The notes under the pieces: model-generated
Told to the model about the DNA's origin: nothing
Databases searched by the model: none
Seen by the model: only the letters and a program-made list of their open reading frames with translations
NCBI GenBank assembly: GCA_937871155.1
Contig: CALMXV010000363.1
Span: 1 to 5,584 of the forward strand
Reading direction: 5' to 3'
Source: an uncultured Taibaiella sp.
GTDB taxonomy: Bacteria; Bacteroidota; Bacteroidia; Chitinophagales; Chitinophagaceae
DNA length: 5,584 nt
Position numbers and translations under genes: made by a program
Shown: piece by piece, positions 1-5,584 of the stretch
How positions within the stretch are numbered: position 1 is the first letter of the stretch
Layout: each line of letters opens with the position of its first letter

Positions 1-1671
1 TACTACATGTTTCGGCAACCATTTACTATCCCAATCCGGAAGCAAAGCAAAGCCCGCTAATATTGCCAAACAGGCTCCTCCGATAGTGCTAACGGCACGC
101 ATAATAATGATGTTGGTGTTCGCAGCATTTTCTACATCAAACAATAAAACCAAACTCACCGTAATAAAGAATGCTGCTATAGAATATCGATTCTTTACAT
201 AATATACCATGCTTACAAAAGAGATAAACAATATAACCTCTCTCAAGTACAATACATCATTCAACTGAATCAACATACCTCCTACAATCCCTCCTGTCAA
301 TGTTCCTATCACTCTGTCTAAAGCTTTTTTAAGAGTAGCACCAAAATAAGGTTGCATGACCAACACTACAGTAAAAGCAAGCCAATAGCCATGGTCTATA
401 TGAAACCATTTATAAAACCATACAGCTAATGCAGCTGCCAATGAGCTTCGTAAGATATAACGTATGGTATGGGTATTGAAATTGAAAAGCAATTTGGTAT
501 TATGAATCCACATCCCGGGTTGTAATAAATACAAAGTCTTTAAGAAAGAATAGGAGGTCAATACGGTCTTATCTTCACCGGCATTTTCTAAATGCGTCAA
601 ACTGCTTTCAATAATTCTTATCGATCGTTCGCTTAGTTGTATCAGTCGTTTGATGGTTTGCTGGTGGGATACTACTGTTTCGTTTTCTTGTACTAAAGCT
701 TGTATCTGTTGATGAGTTGTTTCTACAGCAGTTCTTACCACTAACAATGAGGCTTGCTTGAGAGATAATGTATAAGTAGCCATACTGTTGACTACATGTT
801 CTAAATTCGTTAGTAAAGAATGTATTTTTAATCGTAGCGACTTAGGAAGTTCACTCAATTTTAGGTTAGCTAGCTCATCGCCTATAGCCACTATATGCAC
901 TCCTACTAAAGCGGTTTGTTTACGAAGCTTTGCTAATTCTTGTTCGGTAAGAGGGATGTTTTTAACTTGGAAATGTCGGTTTTCGAACAACTGTAATGAG
1001 CTATCAATGGTGGTTCTTACCAGTTTTTCTTTTTCATAAACGGTACGAATATTACTACGTAAGCCAATGCCATCCCATCCTTTTGCAATAGCGACCAACA
1101 AGGTGGCATTCGCTTTCCATATTAAAGCAATACTTCTTCGATACGGTTGCCGAAGTGGCATAAACAAGGTCCATAAAAAACCTATCAGTACCGACCATAC
1201 CCCTCCGATACCTACCCACCACATACGTTCTTTTATGGCAGCTGAAGTTTCCACGGGATATGCATTGCACACAATAAACATCACATAGGCACTAAGCGCA
1301 AGACCGGCACCTCGTTCACCTAAATTTTTAAATAAGCCTGCTAAAAACACCACCAAAAACATAGCGATCACACTCACCAACATATAAGGTGCGGCAACTG
1401 TTCCTATCCAGCAGAAAAGAATTGCTAATAAGGTGCCGAAAACGAGCACCCACATACGTTGTGTAAAAGCTCCCTTAAGCTCTACCCAACAAATACATTC
1501 TGCGGTTAAAGTGATCCAACTTGCTTGCATTATATGCCCGGTAGTCATTCCCCACAATACAGGAACAATAGCCGTAATCGCCATCCTTAGCCCCCAACTT
1601 AGTTTGGGCTCAAAAGATTCCTCTTCTATAAACTTATTAAGTTGACGATATGAGATGGGCAAAGGGAACAT
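1..1671 (-). CDS. FUSC-family (YccS-like) inner-membrane protein, C-terminus cut by window edge
   Basis: The reading frame is open for 557 codons from ATG at 1671 down to base 1 with no stop, so the C-terminal part lies outside the window. The layout is that of FUSC/YccS-type proteins. There is an N-terminal block of hydrophobic segments (about residues 28-60, 74-115, 121-138 and 152-172). A soluble, charged, largely helical central region follows (about 175-400). A second hydrophobic block (about 404-545) carries the FUSC-type signature around residues 428-462, with GYWLAFTVVLVMQPYFGAT followed by KKALDRVIGTLTGG. Some relatives are aromatic-acid or fusaric-acid efflux components, while many, including YccS, have no proven substrate, so transport is a family-level guess. 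Full-length relatives are roughly 700 residues or more. The start is fixed by an in-frame TAG (the stop of the upstream gene) four codons before the ATG. No clear Shine-Dalgarno is present. The gap to the upstream tlpA-like gene is 9 bases, so co-transcription is likely. Confidence 0.87.
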   Translation of the reverse strand, partial: MFPLPISYRQLNKFIEEESFEPKLSWGLRMAITAIVPVLWGMTTGHIMQASWITLTAECICWVELKGAFTQRMWVLVFGTLLAILFCWIGTVAAPYMLVSVIAMFLVVFLAGLFKNLGERGAGLALSAYVMFIVCNAYPVETSAAIKERMWWVGIGGVWSVLIGFLWTLFMPLRQPYRRSIALIWKANATLLVAIAKGWDGIGLRSNIRTVYEKEKLVRTTIDSSLQLFENRHFQVKNIPLTEQELAKLRKQTALVGVHIVAIGDELANLKLSELPKSLRLKIHSLLTNLEHVVNSMATYTLSLKQASLLVVRTAVETTHQQIQALVQENETVVSHQQTIKRLIQLSERSIRIIESSLTHLENAGEDKTVLTSYSFLKTLYLLQPGMWIHNTKLLFNFNTHTIRYILRSSLAAALAVWFYKWFHIDHGYWLAFTVVLVMQPYFGATLKKALDRVIGTLTGGIVGGMLIQLNDVLYLREVILFISFVSMVYYVKNRYSIAAFFITVSLVLLFDVENAANTNIIIMRAVSTIGGACLAILAGFALLPDWDSKWLPKHVV

Positions 1672-1680
1672 TTTAAAATG

Positions 1681-2184
1681 CTATGGTGTTAGTTGGCGGT
1701 CTATGAGTTTTTGTAGTTCAGCAGCAGTTATTGAACGCTCTAGAAATTGGCGATAGTCTTTGTTTTTATACACCACTAATGTAGCCGGTATGGAGCCTCT
1801 CCATTTTTTATCCAGCTTCCGCAAAAACTCCCTTGCATAGATTTCATTCAACCAAACTACTTCTTGTTTCATAGCTCTCCTTTTAAGATAATTCGGAACT
1901 TTATAGCTCATATCAGCTTTATAATCTAGGCTCACCATTAAAACCTTTACCGGCCGTTCTATATTATCTTTATACAATTGGTCAAACTCCGGCAACTCTC
2001 TTACACAAGGTCCACACCAAGTAGCCCAAAAATTAATTACAAATACGGTGTCTGCAGCCTCCCATCTTTTTGGAAGTTCCTCCGGCGAGTATTCTTTTAT
2101 TTCTTGACTATATGCTAGCGATGGTAGCAACAGCAGCATGGCTATAGATAGGTATTTCAATAGCGTTTTATTATTCAGTCTCAT
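1681..2184 (-). CDS. Secreted TlpA-like thioredoxin-fold protein
   Basis: This 167-residue protein has an N-terminal signal peptide: basic residues at 2-10, a hydrophobic core at about 11-24, and probable cleavage near Ser26-Gln27. There is no lipobox cysteine, so a periplasmic location is inferred. The thioredoxin fold is shown by FWATWCGPC at residues 52-60, with redox cysteines 57 and 60, the only cysteines in the protein. The cis-proline loop SIPATLVVY has Pro133. The WCGPC active site and secretion fit the TlpA/ResA group of thiol-disulfide reductases, which keep envelope cysteines reduced, for example in cytochrome c maturation. The actual partner cannot be read from the sequence. The long basic stretch between about residues 95 and 130 is an insertion typical of this group. 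The start at 2184 is the only reasonable one, because an in-frame stop lies a few codons upstream. The leader is A-rich without a Shine-Dalgarno. The gene sits 27 bases after rnz and 9 bases before the FUSC gene. Confidence 0.9.
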   Translation of the reverse strand: MRLNNKTLLKYLSIAMLLLLPSLAYSQEIKEYSPEELPKRWEAADTVFVINFWATWCGPCVRELPEFDQLYKDNIERPVKVLMVSLDYKADMSYKVPNYLKRRAMKQEVVWLNEIYAREFLRKLDKKWRGSIPATLVVYKNKDYRQFLERSITAAELQKLIDRQLTP

Positions 2185-2211
2185 TCGATTGTTTTTTTAA
2201 AAATGGCTCAA

Positions 2212-3117
2212 TTAAACATCATACGTTTCACCTTCAATACTAGCAGTTGTATTCGTAAAAATTGCTGCTGCTTCGATTTGAAAAGGATCGACCTCTTTAT
2301 ATCTGGAAGAATAATGACCTAACAAAAGCTTACCCACATTGGCTTCTAGGGCTAGATGAGCAGCTTGTGTAGCCGTAGTGTGAAACCTAGCCTGTGCTTT
2401 CTCTAAATTATCTTGCAAATAAGTGCTTTCATGATACAGCAAATCGACCTCTTTGATGTAAGGGATAATACTGGTGGTAAATAGGGTATCGGCACAGTAA
2501 GCATATCTCTTAGCTGGCGGTCCTTCAGTCGTTACCCATTCATTGTGGATGATGCGACCATCCTTATGCGTGTAATGTTCACCTGCTTTTAATCGGTCAA
2601 AAAAATAGGTAGGCACTTCATGTTCTCGACACTTCTCCGGAAGTAATTTTCTGCCTTTTGATTTTTGTTTAAATACAAATCCATGACAAGTGATTCTATG
2701 CTCAACAGGGAAAGACATCACTTCGAGTAAAGGTGTATCTATTATAATCGTAGCGGTATTTTCTACAAGTGGATGAAATTGTAATTCATAGCTCAAATGG
2801 GTATCGGCTACTTTCATAATAGCATTCAGTATGGTTTCCAGCTCCTTGGGTGCATGAAGATGTAAAGGGGTTGTTCGTCCCAATAAACTCATGGTGGTGA
2901 GGATGCCCGGAAGACCGAAATAATGATCGCCATGAAGATGACTGATAAAAATATGTGTCAACTTCCTCCAACGTATGCCGTAATGGTCAAGTTGTATCTG
3001 AGTACCTTCACCACAGTCTATCAATAGTACTTGGTCTTCTACTTGTAACGCTTGAGCCGTAGGATGTCTTCCGTAGGCAGGCAAAGCAGAGTTGTTGCCT
3101 AAGATGGTAAGTTTCAT
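2212..3117 (-). CDS. rnz: Ribonuclease Z (tRNA 3'-end endonuclease)
   Basis: This 301-residue protein is a short-form RNase Z, a zinc-dependent metallo-beta-lactamase-fold endonuclease that cuts pre-tRNA after the discriminator base to remove the 3' trailer. The length matches the usual short form of about 300-320 residues. Metal-binding and catalytic motifs are all present: HLHGDH at 60-65 (His60, His62, Asp64, His65), His140 in PVEH, Asp210 in YCAD, the HEST motif at 229-232, and His268 in GHYSSRY. The N-terminal strand with LGNNSALP and the GEGTQIQL segment near 36-43 are also typical. Residues about 148-195, rich in Lys and Arg and containing a GRK motif, correspond to the flexible arm (exosite) that grips the tRNA elbow. 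All key residues are intact, so the enzyme should be active in the cytoplasm. Its ATG lies inside the stop of the upstream STAS gene (ATGA overlap), which implies translational coupling. Confidence 0.97.
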   Translation of the reverse strand: MKLTILGNNSALPAYGRHPTAQALQVEDQVLLIDCGEGTQIQLDHYGIRWRKLTHIFISHLHGDHYFGLPGILTTMSLLGRTTPLHLHAPKELETILNAIMKVADTHLSYELQFHPLVENTATIIIDTPLLEVMSFPVEHRITCHGFVFKQKSKGRKLLPEKCREHEVPTYFFDRLKAGEHYTHKDGRIIHNEWVTTEGPPAKRYAYCADTLFTTSIIPYIKEVDLLYHESTYLQDNLEKAQARFHTTATQAAHLALEANVGKLLLGHYSSRYKEVDPFQIEAAAIFTNTTASIEGETYDV

Positions 3118-3503
3118 GCTTCGAAAGCTTCATCATCACCAAACATATCTCGTTGCAGTACTTCCATTTTAATGATGTCGATAGCTTCTATCATCGTCGG
3201 GGCTATATTGATAGCATGATAATATTCATGATCCGATAAGGCAATGCGTAATTCTGATTTTAAATCAGTGAAAACTAACGATTGGTCTTCGTTGTAAGCC
3301 ATTTCATGTAGCTGCACTAAAGCATCCATCACGGTATCAGAAACCGATTCACATTTATTCAAATCCACAATTATATTTATCGGACCGTTATTTGACAGTT
3401 CTGTCCACTTTTGTTGAAGGGCTGCTGTCAAATTTTCATCTAAACATGTAGAATCAGGCGTTAAAAGAGTGTAATTTTCTTTGGTATCAATTTTGAAATT
3501 CAT
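3114..3503 (-). CDS. STAS-domain-like protein (anti-sigma-antagonist type), function unknown
   Basis: This 129-residue soluble protein has no signal peptide or membrane segment. Its pattern fits a STAS fold, as in SpoIIAA-like anti-anti-sigma factors: an N-terminal strand pair (about 2-15), a helix (about 22-37), then the strand INIIVDLNKC (42-51) leading into a loop and helix (55-68), a strand at 75-80 and a C-terminal helix. By eye, VDLNKCESVSDTVMDAL aligns with the SpoIIAA region holding the phosphorylatable serine. The DSSG motif is absent, and the site is occupied by Asp56-Thr57. The C-terminus is acidic (GDDEAFEA). Similar small proteins next to RNase Z in Bacteroidota are, as I recall, often simply labelled ribonuclease Z, but this one has no metal-binding motif and is not a nuclease. 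It is the first gene of the minus-strand operon and overlaps rnz by four bases. The start at 3503 is preceded by an A/T-rich leader without a Shine-Dalgarno. Gene identity is firm, while the STAS assignment rests on pattern. Confidence 0.8.
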   Translation of the reverse strand: MNFKIDTKENYTLLTPDSTCLDENLTAALQQKWTELSNNGPINIIVDLNKCESVSDTVMDALVQLHEMAYNEDQSLVFTDLKSELRIALSDHEYYHAINIAPTMIEAIDIIKMEVLQRDMFGDDEAFEA

Positions 3504-3538
3504 AAAAAAGATTAGGCTAACCGTTAAAATATAATAAT

Positions 3539-3551
3539 CAGCTCAAAGCTG
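3539..3551 (-). repeat. Small inverted repeat in the operon leader
   Basis: CAGCT-CAA-AGCTG has 5-base arms around a 3-base centre. If the minus-strand promoter is right, it lies at the very 5' end of the leader and could form a short stem-loop. There is no T-tract after it on either strand, so it is not a terminator. Confidence 0.25.
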
Positions 3552-3556
3552 CGTTA

Positions 3557-3564
3557 CAAAAATA
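3557..3564 (-). promoter_or_regulatory. Putative -7 promoter element for the STAS-rnz-tlpA-FUSC operon
   Basis: On the minus strand these bases read TATTTTTG, an exact match to the Bacteroidota -7 consensus TAnnTTTG. A transcript would begin near base 3550 and have a leader of roughly 45-50 bases before the STAS start codon, a plausible length. The matching -33 element (TTTG or TTG) is not found at the expected spacing. The nearest TTTG on that strand, at 3581-3578, is only 13 bases upstream, which is too close. The match may therefore be chance in AT-rich DNA. Confidence 0.4.
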
Positions 3565-3575
3565 ACATAGTTATT
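3561..3575. repeat. 15-base inverted repeat overlapping the putative operon promoter
   Basis: AATAAC-ATA-GTTATT is a perfect palindrome with 6-base arms and a 3-base centre. It overlaps the outer half of the minus-strand -7 element, where a repressor or activator site would act. A further copy of the half-site core ATAAC occurs at 3586-3590. Arms made only of A, T and one C can arise by chance in DNA this AT-rich, so the operator role is a guess. Confidence 0.3.
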
Positions 3576-3609
3576 GCCAAATATGATAACGATGTATTCG
3601 CTGAATCAT

Positions 3610-3617
3610 TAACTTTA
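3610..3617 (+). promoter_or_regulatory. Weak candidate -7 element for clpC
   Basis: TAACTTTA differs from the Bacteroidota consensus TAnnTTTG only in the last base. It would place the start of transcription close to 3624, leaving a leader of about 20 bases that still includes the ribosome binding site. No TTG or TTTG is seen 17-23 bases upstream, so this is only the best plus-strand candidate in the gap. Confidence 0.2.
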
Positions 3618-3630
3618 AACTATTAAAACA

Positions 3631-3636
3631 AAAGGA
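3631..3636 (+). promoter_or_regulatory. Ribosome binding site of clpC
   Basis: AAAGGA lies 8 bases before the ATG at 3645. It is the only clear Shine-Dalgarno-like sequence in front of a gene in this window, and it supports this start over the later internal ATG codons. Confidence 0.6.
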
Positions 3637-3644
3637 ACCACCTA

Positions 3645-5584
3645 ATGGACGCAAATTTCTCACCTAAAGTCAAAGAAGTAATTTCTTATAGTAGAGAAGA
3701 AGCCTTACGCTTAGGTAACGACTTTATTGGCATCGAACACTTACTCCTTGGATTGCTAAGAGAAGGAGATAGTATGGCAGTACATGTATTACAAAGTATG
3801 CATGTGGACCTTACCGACCTTCGTAGAAAACTAGAGCTGACAATACGAGATAAAAACAATAAACCGGTTACCAATATCAATAGCTTACCGCTTACCAAAC
3901 AAGCAGAGAAAGTTATTCGAATTACCCTTCTAGAAGCTAAATCTCTTAAGAGCAGCAATGTGGAAACCGAGCATTTAATGTTGTCAATTCTTAAGAATAA
4001 AGAAAATACTGCTACTTCTATTCTTCAACAATTTGATGTGGACTACGAACGCTACAAAAGCGAACTTGGAAGCTTGAGTGGCGACACCCACATGAGCGAC
4101 TATGGTAGCAACGACCCCGGCGAAGAATTTGAAGAAGATGATGAACGTAAACAATACCAACAACGCCGATCTGCAGGTAATACCAAATCAAAAACTCCGG
4201 TTTTAGACAATTTCGGTAGAGACATCACTAAGTTGGCAGAGCAAGGAAACCTTGACCCAATTGTAGGACGCGAAGAAGAAATAGAACGGGTATCGCAAAT
4301 CCTTTCCAGAAGAAAGAAAAACAATCCAATACTTATAGGAGAGCCTGGAGTTGGTAAAACTGCTATAGTAGAAGGGCTTGCCTTACGTATTATTCAACGA
4401 AAAGTTTCAAGGGTATTGTTTGATAAACGAGTTATCAGTCTTGACCTTGCCGCACTAGTTGCCGGCACTAAGTATAGAGGACAGTTTGAAGAACGCATGA
4501 AAGCCATCATGAATGAATTGGAAAAGAATCGCGATGTCATTTTATTTATTGATGAGATACATACGATTGTTGGTGCCGGTGGTGCCTCCGGTTCATTAGA
4601 TGCTTCTAACATCTTTAAACCCTCCCTTGCCCGTGGCGACCTCCAATGTATTGGAGCCTCTACTTTGGATGAGTATCGAATGTATATCGAAAAAGATGGC
4701 GCTTTAGACCGCCGTTTTCAAAAGGTATTGGTAGAACCCCCTTCCATCGAAGAAACGATTACCATCCTCAACAATATAAGACCTAAATACGAAGAGTTTC
4801 ATAATGTAGCATATGATGATGAAGCTATTGTGGCTTGCGTAAAGCTTAGCGACCGCTATATGACCGACCGCTTGTTGCCGGACAAAGCCATTGACGTGTT
4901 AGATGAAGTAGGTGCAAGAGTTCACTTAAAAAATATCAATGTCCCACAGAATATCTTAGACTTAGAGAAGAAAATTGAAGATATAAAACTGGAAAAAAAT
5001 AAGGTGGTTAAAAGCCAACGATTTGAAGAAGCTGCCGCCTTAAGGGATCGGGAAAAACGCTTAGGAGAAGAACTAGAAAAGGCTAAAAGTGAATGGGAGG
5101 AAGAAGCTAAAAATAAACGTTTTCCAATCCATGAAGAAGATATAGCCGAAGTAGTGAGTATGATGACCGGTATACCGGTAATGAGAATGGTAGAAGCAGA
5201 AAGCAATAAGCTACGCCGCATGGATGAAGATCTGAAAGGCGCAGTAGTAGGACAAGATGAAGCCATACGTAAAGTGGTAAAAGCCATTCAACGAAATCGT
5301 GTAGGGCTGAAAGACCCTAAAAAACCCATAGGCTCTTTTATCTTCTTAGGACCTACGGGTGTAGGTAAGACAGAATTAGCCCGGGCACTAGCACGTTATA
5401 TGTTTGATAGTGACGAAACCCTTATACGGGTAGATATGAGCGAGTATATGGAAAAATTTTCCTTAAGCCGCTTGATAGGTGCGCCTCCTGGCTATGTAGG
5501 CTATGAAGAAGGAGGACAGCTTACTGAAAAAGTAAGAAGAAAACCCTACTCTGTTGTGCTTTTAGATGAAATTGAAAAAGCCCA
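3645..5584 (+). CDS. clpC: ATP-dependent Clp protease ATP-binding subunit ClpC, C-terminus cut by window edge
   Basis: The first 646 residues of a Hsp100/Clp AAA+ unfoldase are present; full-length ClpC is about 810-850. It forms a hexamer that unfolds proteins and threads them into ClpP. Domains in order: two Clp_N repeats (about 3-70 and 82-143); an acidic linker (about 145-186, with EEFEEDDE); AAA+ domain 1 with Walker A GEPGVGKT (232-239), pore loop KYRGQ (Tyr277), Walker B ILFIDEIH (Asp303, Glu304) and an arginine-finger region DRRF (355-358); a short middle domain with a UVR-type motif (about 441-480); and AAA+ domain 2 with Walker A GPTGVGKT (569-576), pore loop [13 protein letters not shown] (Tyr617) and Walker [11 protein letters not shown], where the window ends. 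The short UVR-containing middle domain marks it as ClpC rather than ClpB, whose coiled coil is much longer, or ClpA, which lacks it. The ClpP-binding loop lies beyond the window, so protease pairing is inferred from the family. It is transcribed away from the rnz operon. Confidence 0.97.
   Translation, partial: MDANFSPKVKEVISYSREEALRLGNDFIGIEHLLLGLLREGDSMAVHVLQSMHVDLTDLRRKLELTIRDKNNKPVTNINSLPLTKQAEKVIRITLLEAKSLKSSNVETEHLMLSILKNKENTATSILQQFDVDYERYKSELGSLSGDTHMSDYGSNDPGEEFEEDDERKQYQQRRSAGNTKSKTPVLDNFGRDITKLAEQGNLDPIVGREEEIERVSQILSRRKKNNPILIGEPGVGKTAIVEGLALRIIQRKVSRVLFDKRVISLDLAALVAGTKYRGQFEERMKAIMNELEKNRDVILFIDEIHTIVGAGGASGSLDASNIFKPSLARGDLQCIGASTLDEYRMYIEKDGALDRRFQKVLVEPPSIEETITILNNIRPKYEEFHNVAYDDEAIVACVKLSDRYMTDRLLPDKAIDVLDEVGARVHLKNINVPQNILDLEKKIEDIKLEKNKVVKSQRFEEAAALRDREKRLGEELEKAKSEWEEEAKNKRFPIHEEDIAEVVSMMTGIPVMRMVEAESNKLRRMDEDLKGAVVGQDEAIRKVVKAIQRNRVGLKDPKKPIGSFIFLGPTGVGKTELARALARYMFDSDETLIRVDMSEYMEKFSLSRLIGAPPGYVGYEEGGQLTEKVRRKPYSVVLLDEIEKA

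Larger units (their letters stand above)
3504..3644. promoter_or_regulatory. Divergent intergenic region between the STAS-rnz operon and clpC
   Basis: This is the only non-coding stretch of note in the window. Both flanking genes start here and point away from each other, so promoters for both should lie within these 141 bases. It is strongly AT-rich. No CIRCE element (TTAGCACTC with its inverted copy) or other known heat-shock operator is visible, even though clpC is a stress gene in many bacteria. No factor-independent terminator or small ORF with a credible start is seen. Confidence 0.65.

Noticed and set aside
788..1645. Three plus-strand open frames and one minus-strand open frame of 70-83 codons
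   Set aside because: All lie within the continuous 557-codon FUSC gene, in other frames or on the opposite strand. None has recognisable features.
1672..1683. Stop-codon readthrough that would fuse the TlpA-like and FUSC proteins
   Set aside because: The two genes are in the same frame with one TAG between them, but there is no sign of a recoding signal, and the FUSC gene has its own ATG three codons after the stop.
2185..2211. Possible terminator between rnz and the tlpA-like gene (A/T runs)
   Set aside because: The run of T and A has no GC-rich stem in front of it on the minus strand, so continued transcription is more likely.
2786..2971. 61-codon minus-strand open frame inside rnz
   Set aside because: It is an out-of-frame shadow of the RNase Z coding sequence, whose own frame carries all catalytic motifs.
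3504..3644. CIRCE or CtsR heat-shock operator in front of clpC
   Set aside because: Neither the CIRCE inverted repeat nor a CtsR-type heptad repeat is present in the gap.
3686..3958. 90-codon open frame on the minus strand inside clpC
   Set aside because: It lies opposite the Clp_N domain and has no recognisable domain; it is a shadow of the real gene.
4922..5287. 121-codon open frame on the minus strand inside clpC
   Set aside because: It is antisense to the conserved UVR and second ATPase region of clpC. Its product is Ser- and Leu-rich low complexity, as expected from the reverse complement of a charged coding sequence.

Overview
The window looks like a piece of a Bacteroidota (Bacteroidetes) chromosome. 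It is moderately AT-rich by eye. Most start codons lack a clear Shine-Dalgarno sequence. The intergenic region holds an exact match to the phylum's -7 promoter consensus TAnnTTTG. The ClpC and RNase Z protein sequences also read like Bacteroidota versions of these families. The organism cannot be placed more precisely from the sequence alone. It holds five protein-coding genes and no RNA genes, mobile elements or CRISPR arrays that I can support.

Left part, bases 1-3503, minus strand. Four genes are packed head to tail and probably form one operon, in transcription order: a 129-residue STAS-domain-like protein (3503-3114), ribonuclease Z (3117-2212), a secreted thioredoxin-fold protein of the TlpA type (2184-1681), and a FUSC-family membrane protein (1671 to the window edge, C-terminus missing). 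The first two overlap by four bases (ATGA). The next gaps are 27 and 9 bases.

Centre, bases 3504-3644. A 141-base divergent intergenic region separates the operon from the next gene. It contains a likely minus-strand promoter element, two small inverted repeats, and a good ribosome binding site for the plus-strand gene.

Right part, bases 3645-5584, plus strand. A clpC gene (Hsp100/Clp AAA+ unfoldase) runs off the window inside the second ATPase domain, at its Walker B motif.

Working together: ClpC feeds substrates to the ClpP protease, and RNase Z matures tRNA 3' ends, so both are housekeeping functions. The STAS-like protein is translationally coupled to RNase Z, which suggests a functional or stoichiometric link, but its role is unknown. 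The TlpA-like and FUSC proteins are envelope proteins with no obvious mechanistic tie to tRNA processing. I see no convincing new system. The points most worth a second look are the STAS-RNase Z coupling with an altered STAS phosphosite, and the inverted repeat that overlaps the putative operon promoter.
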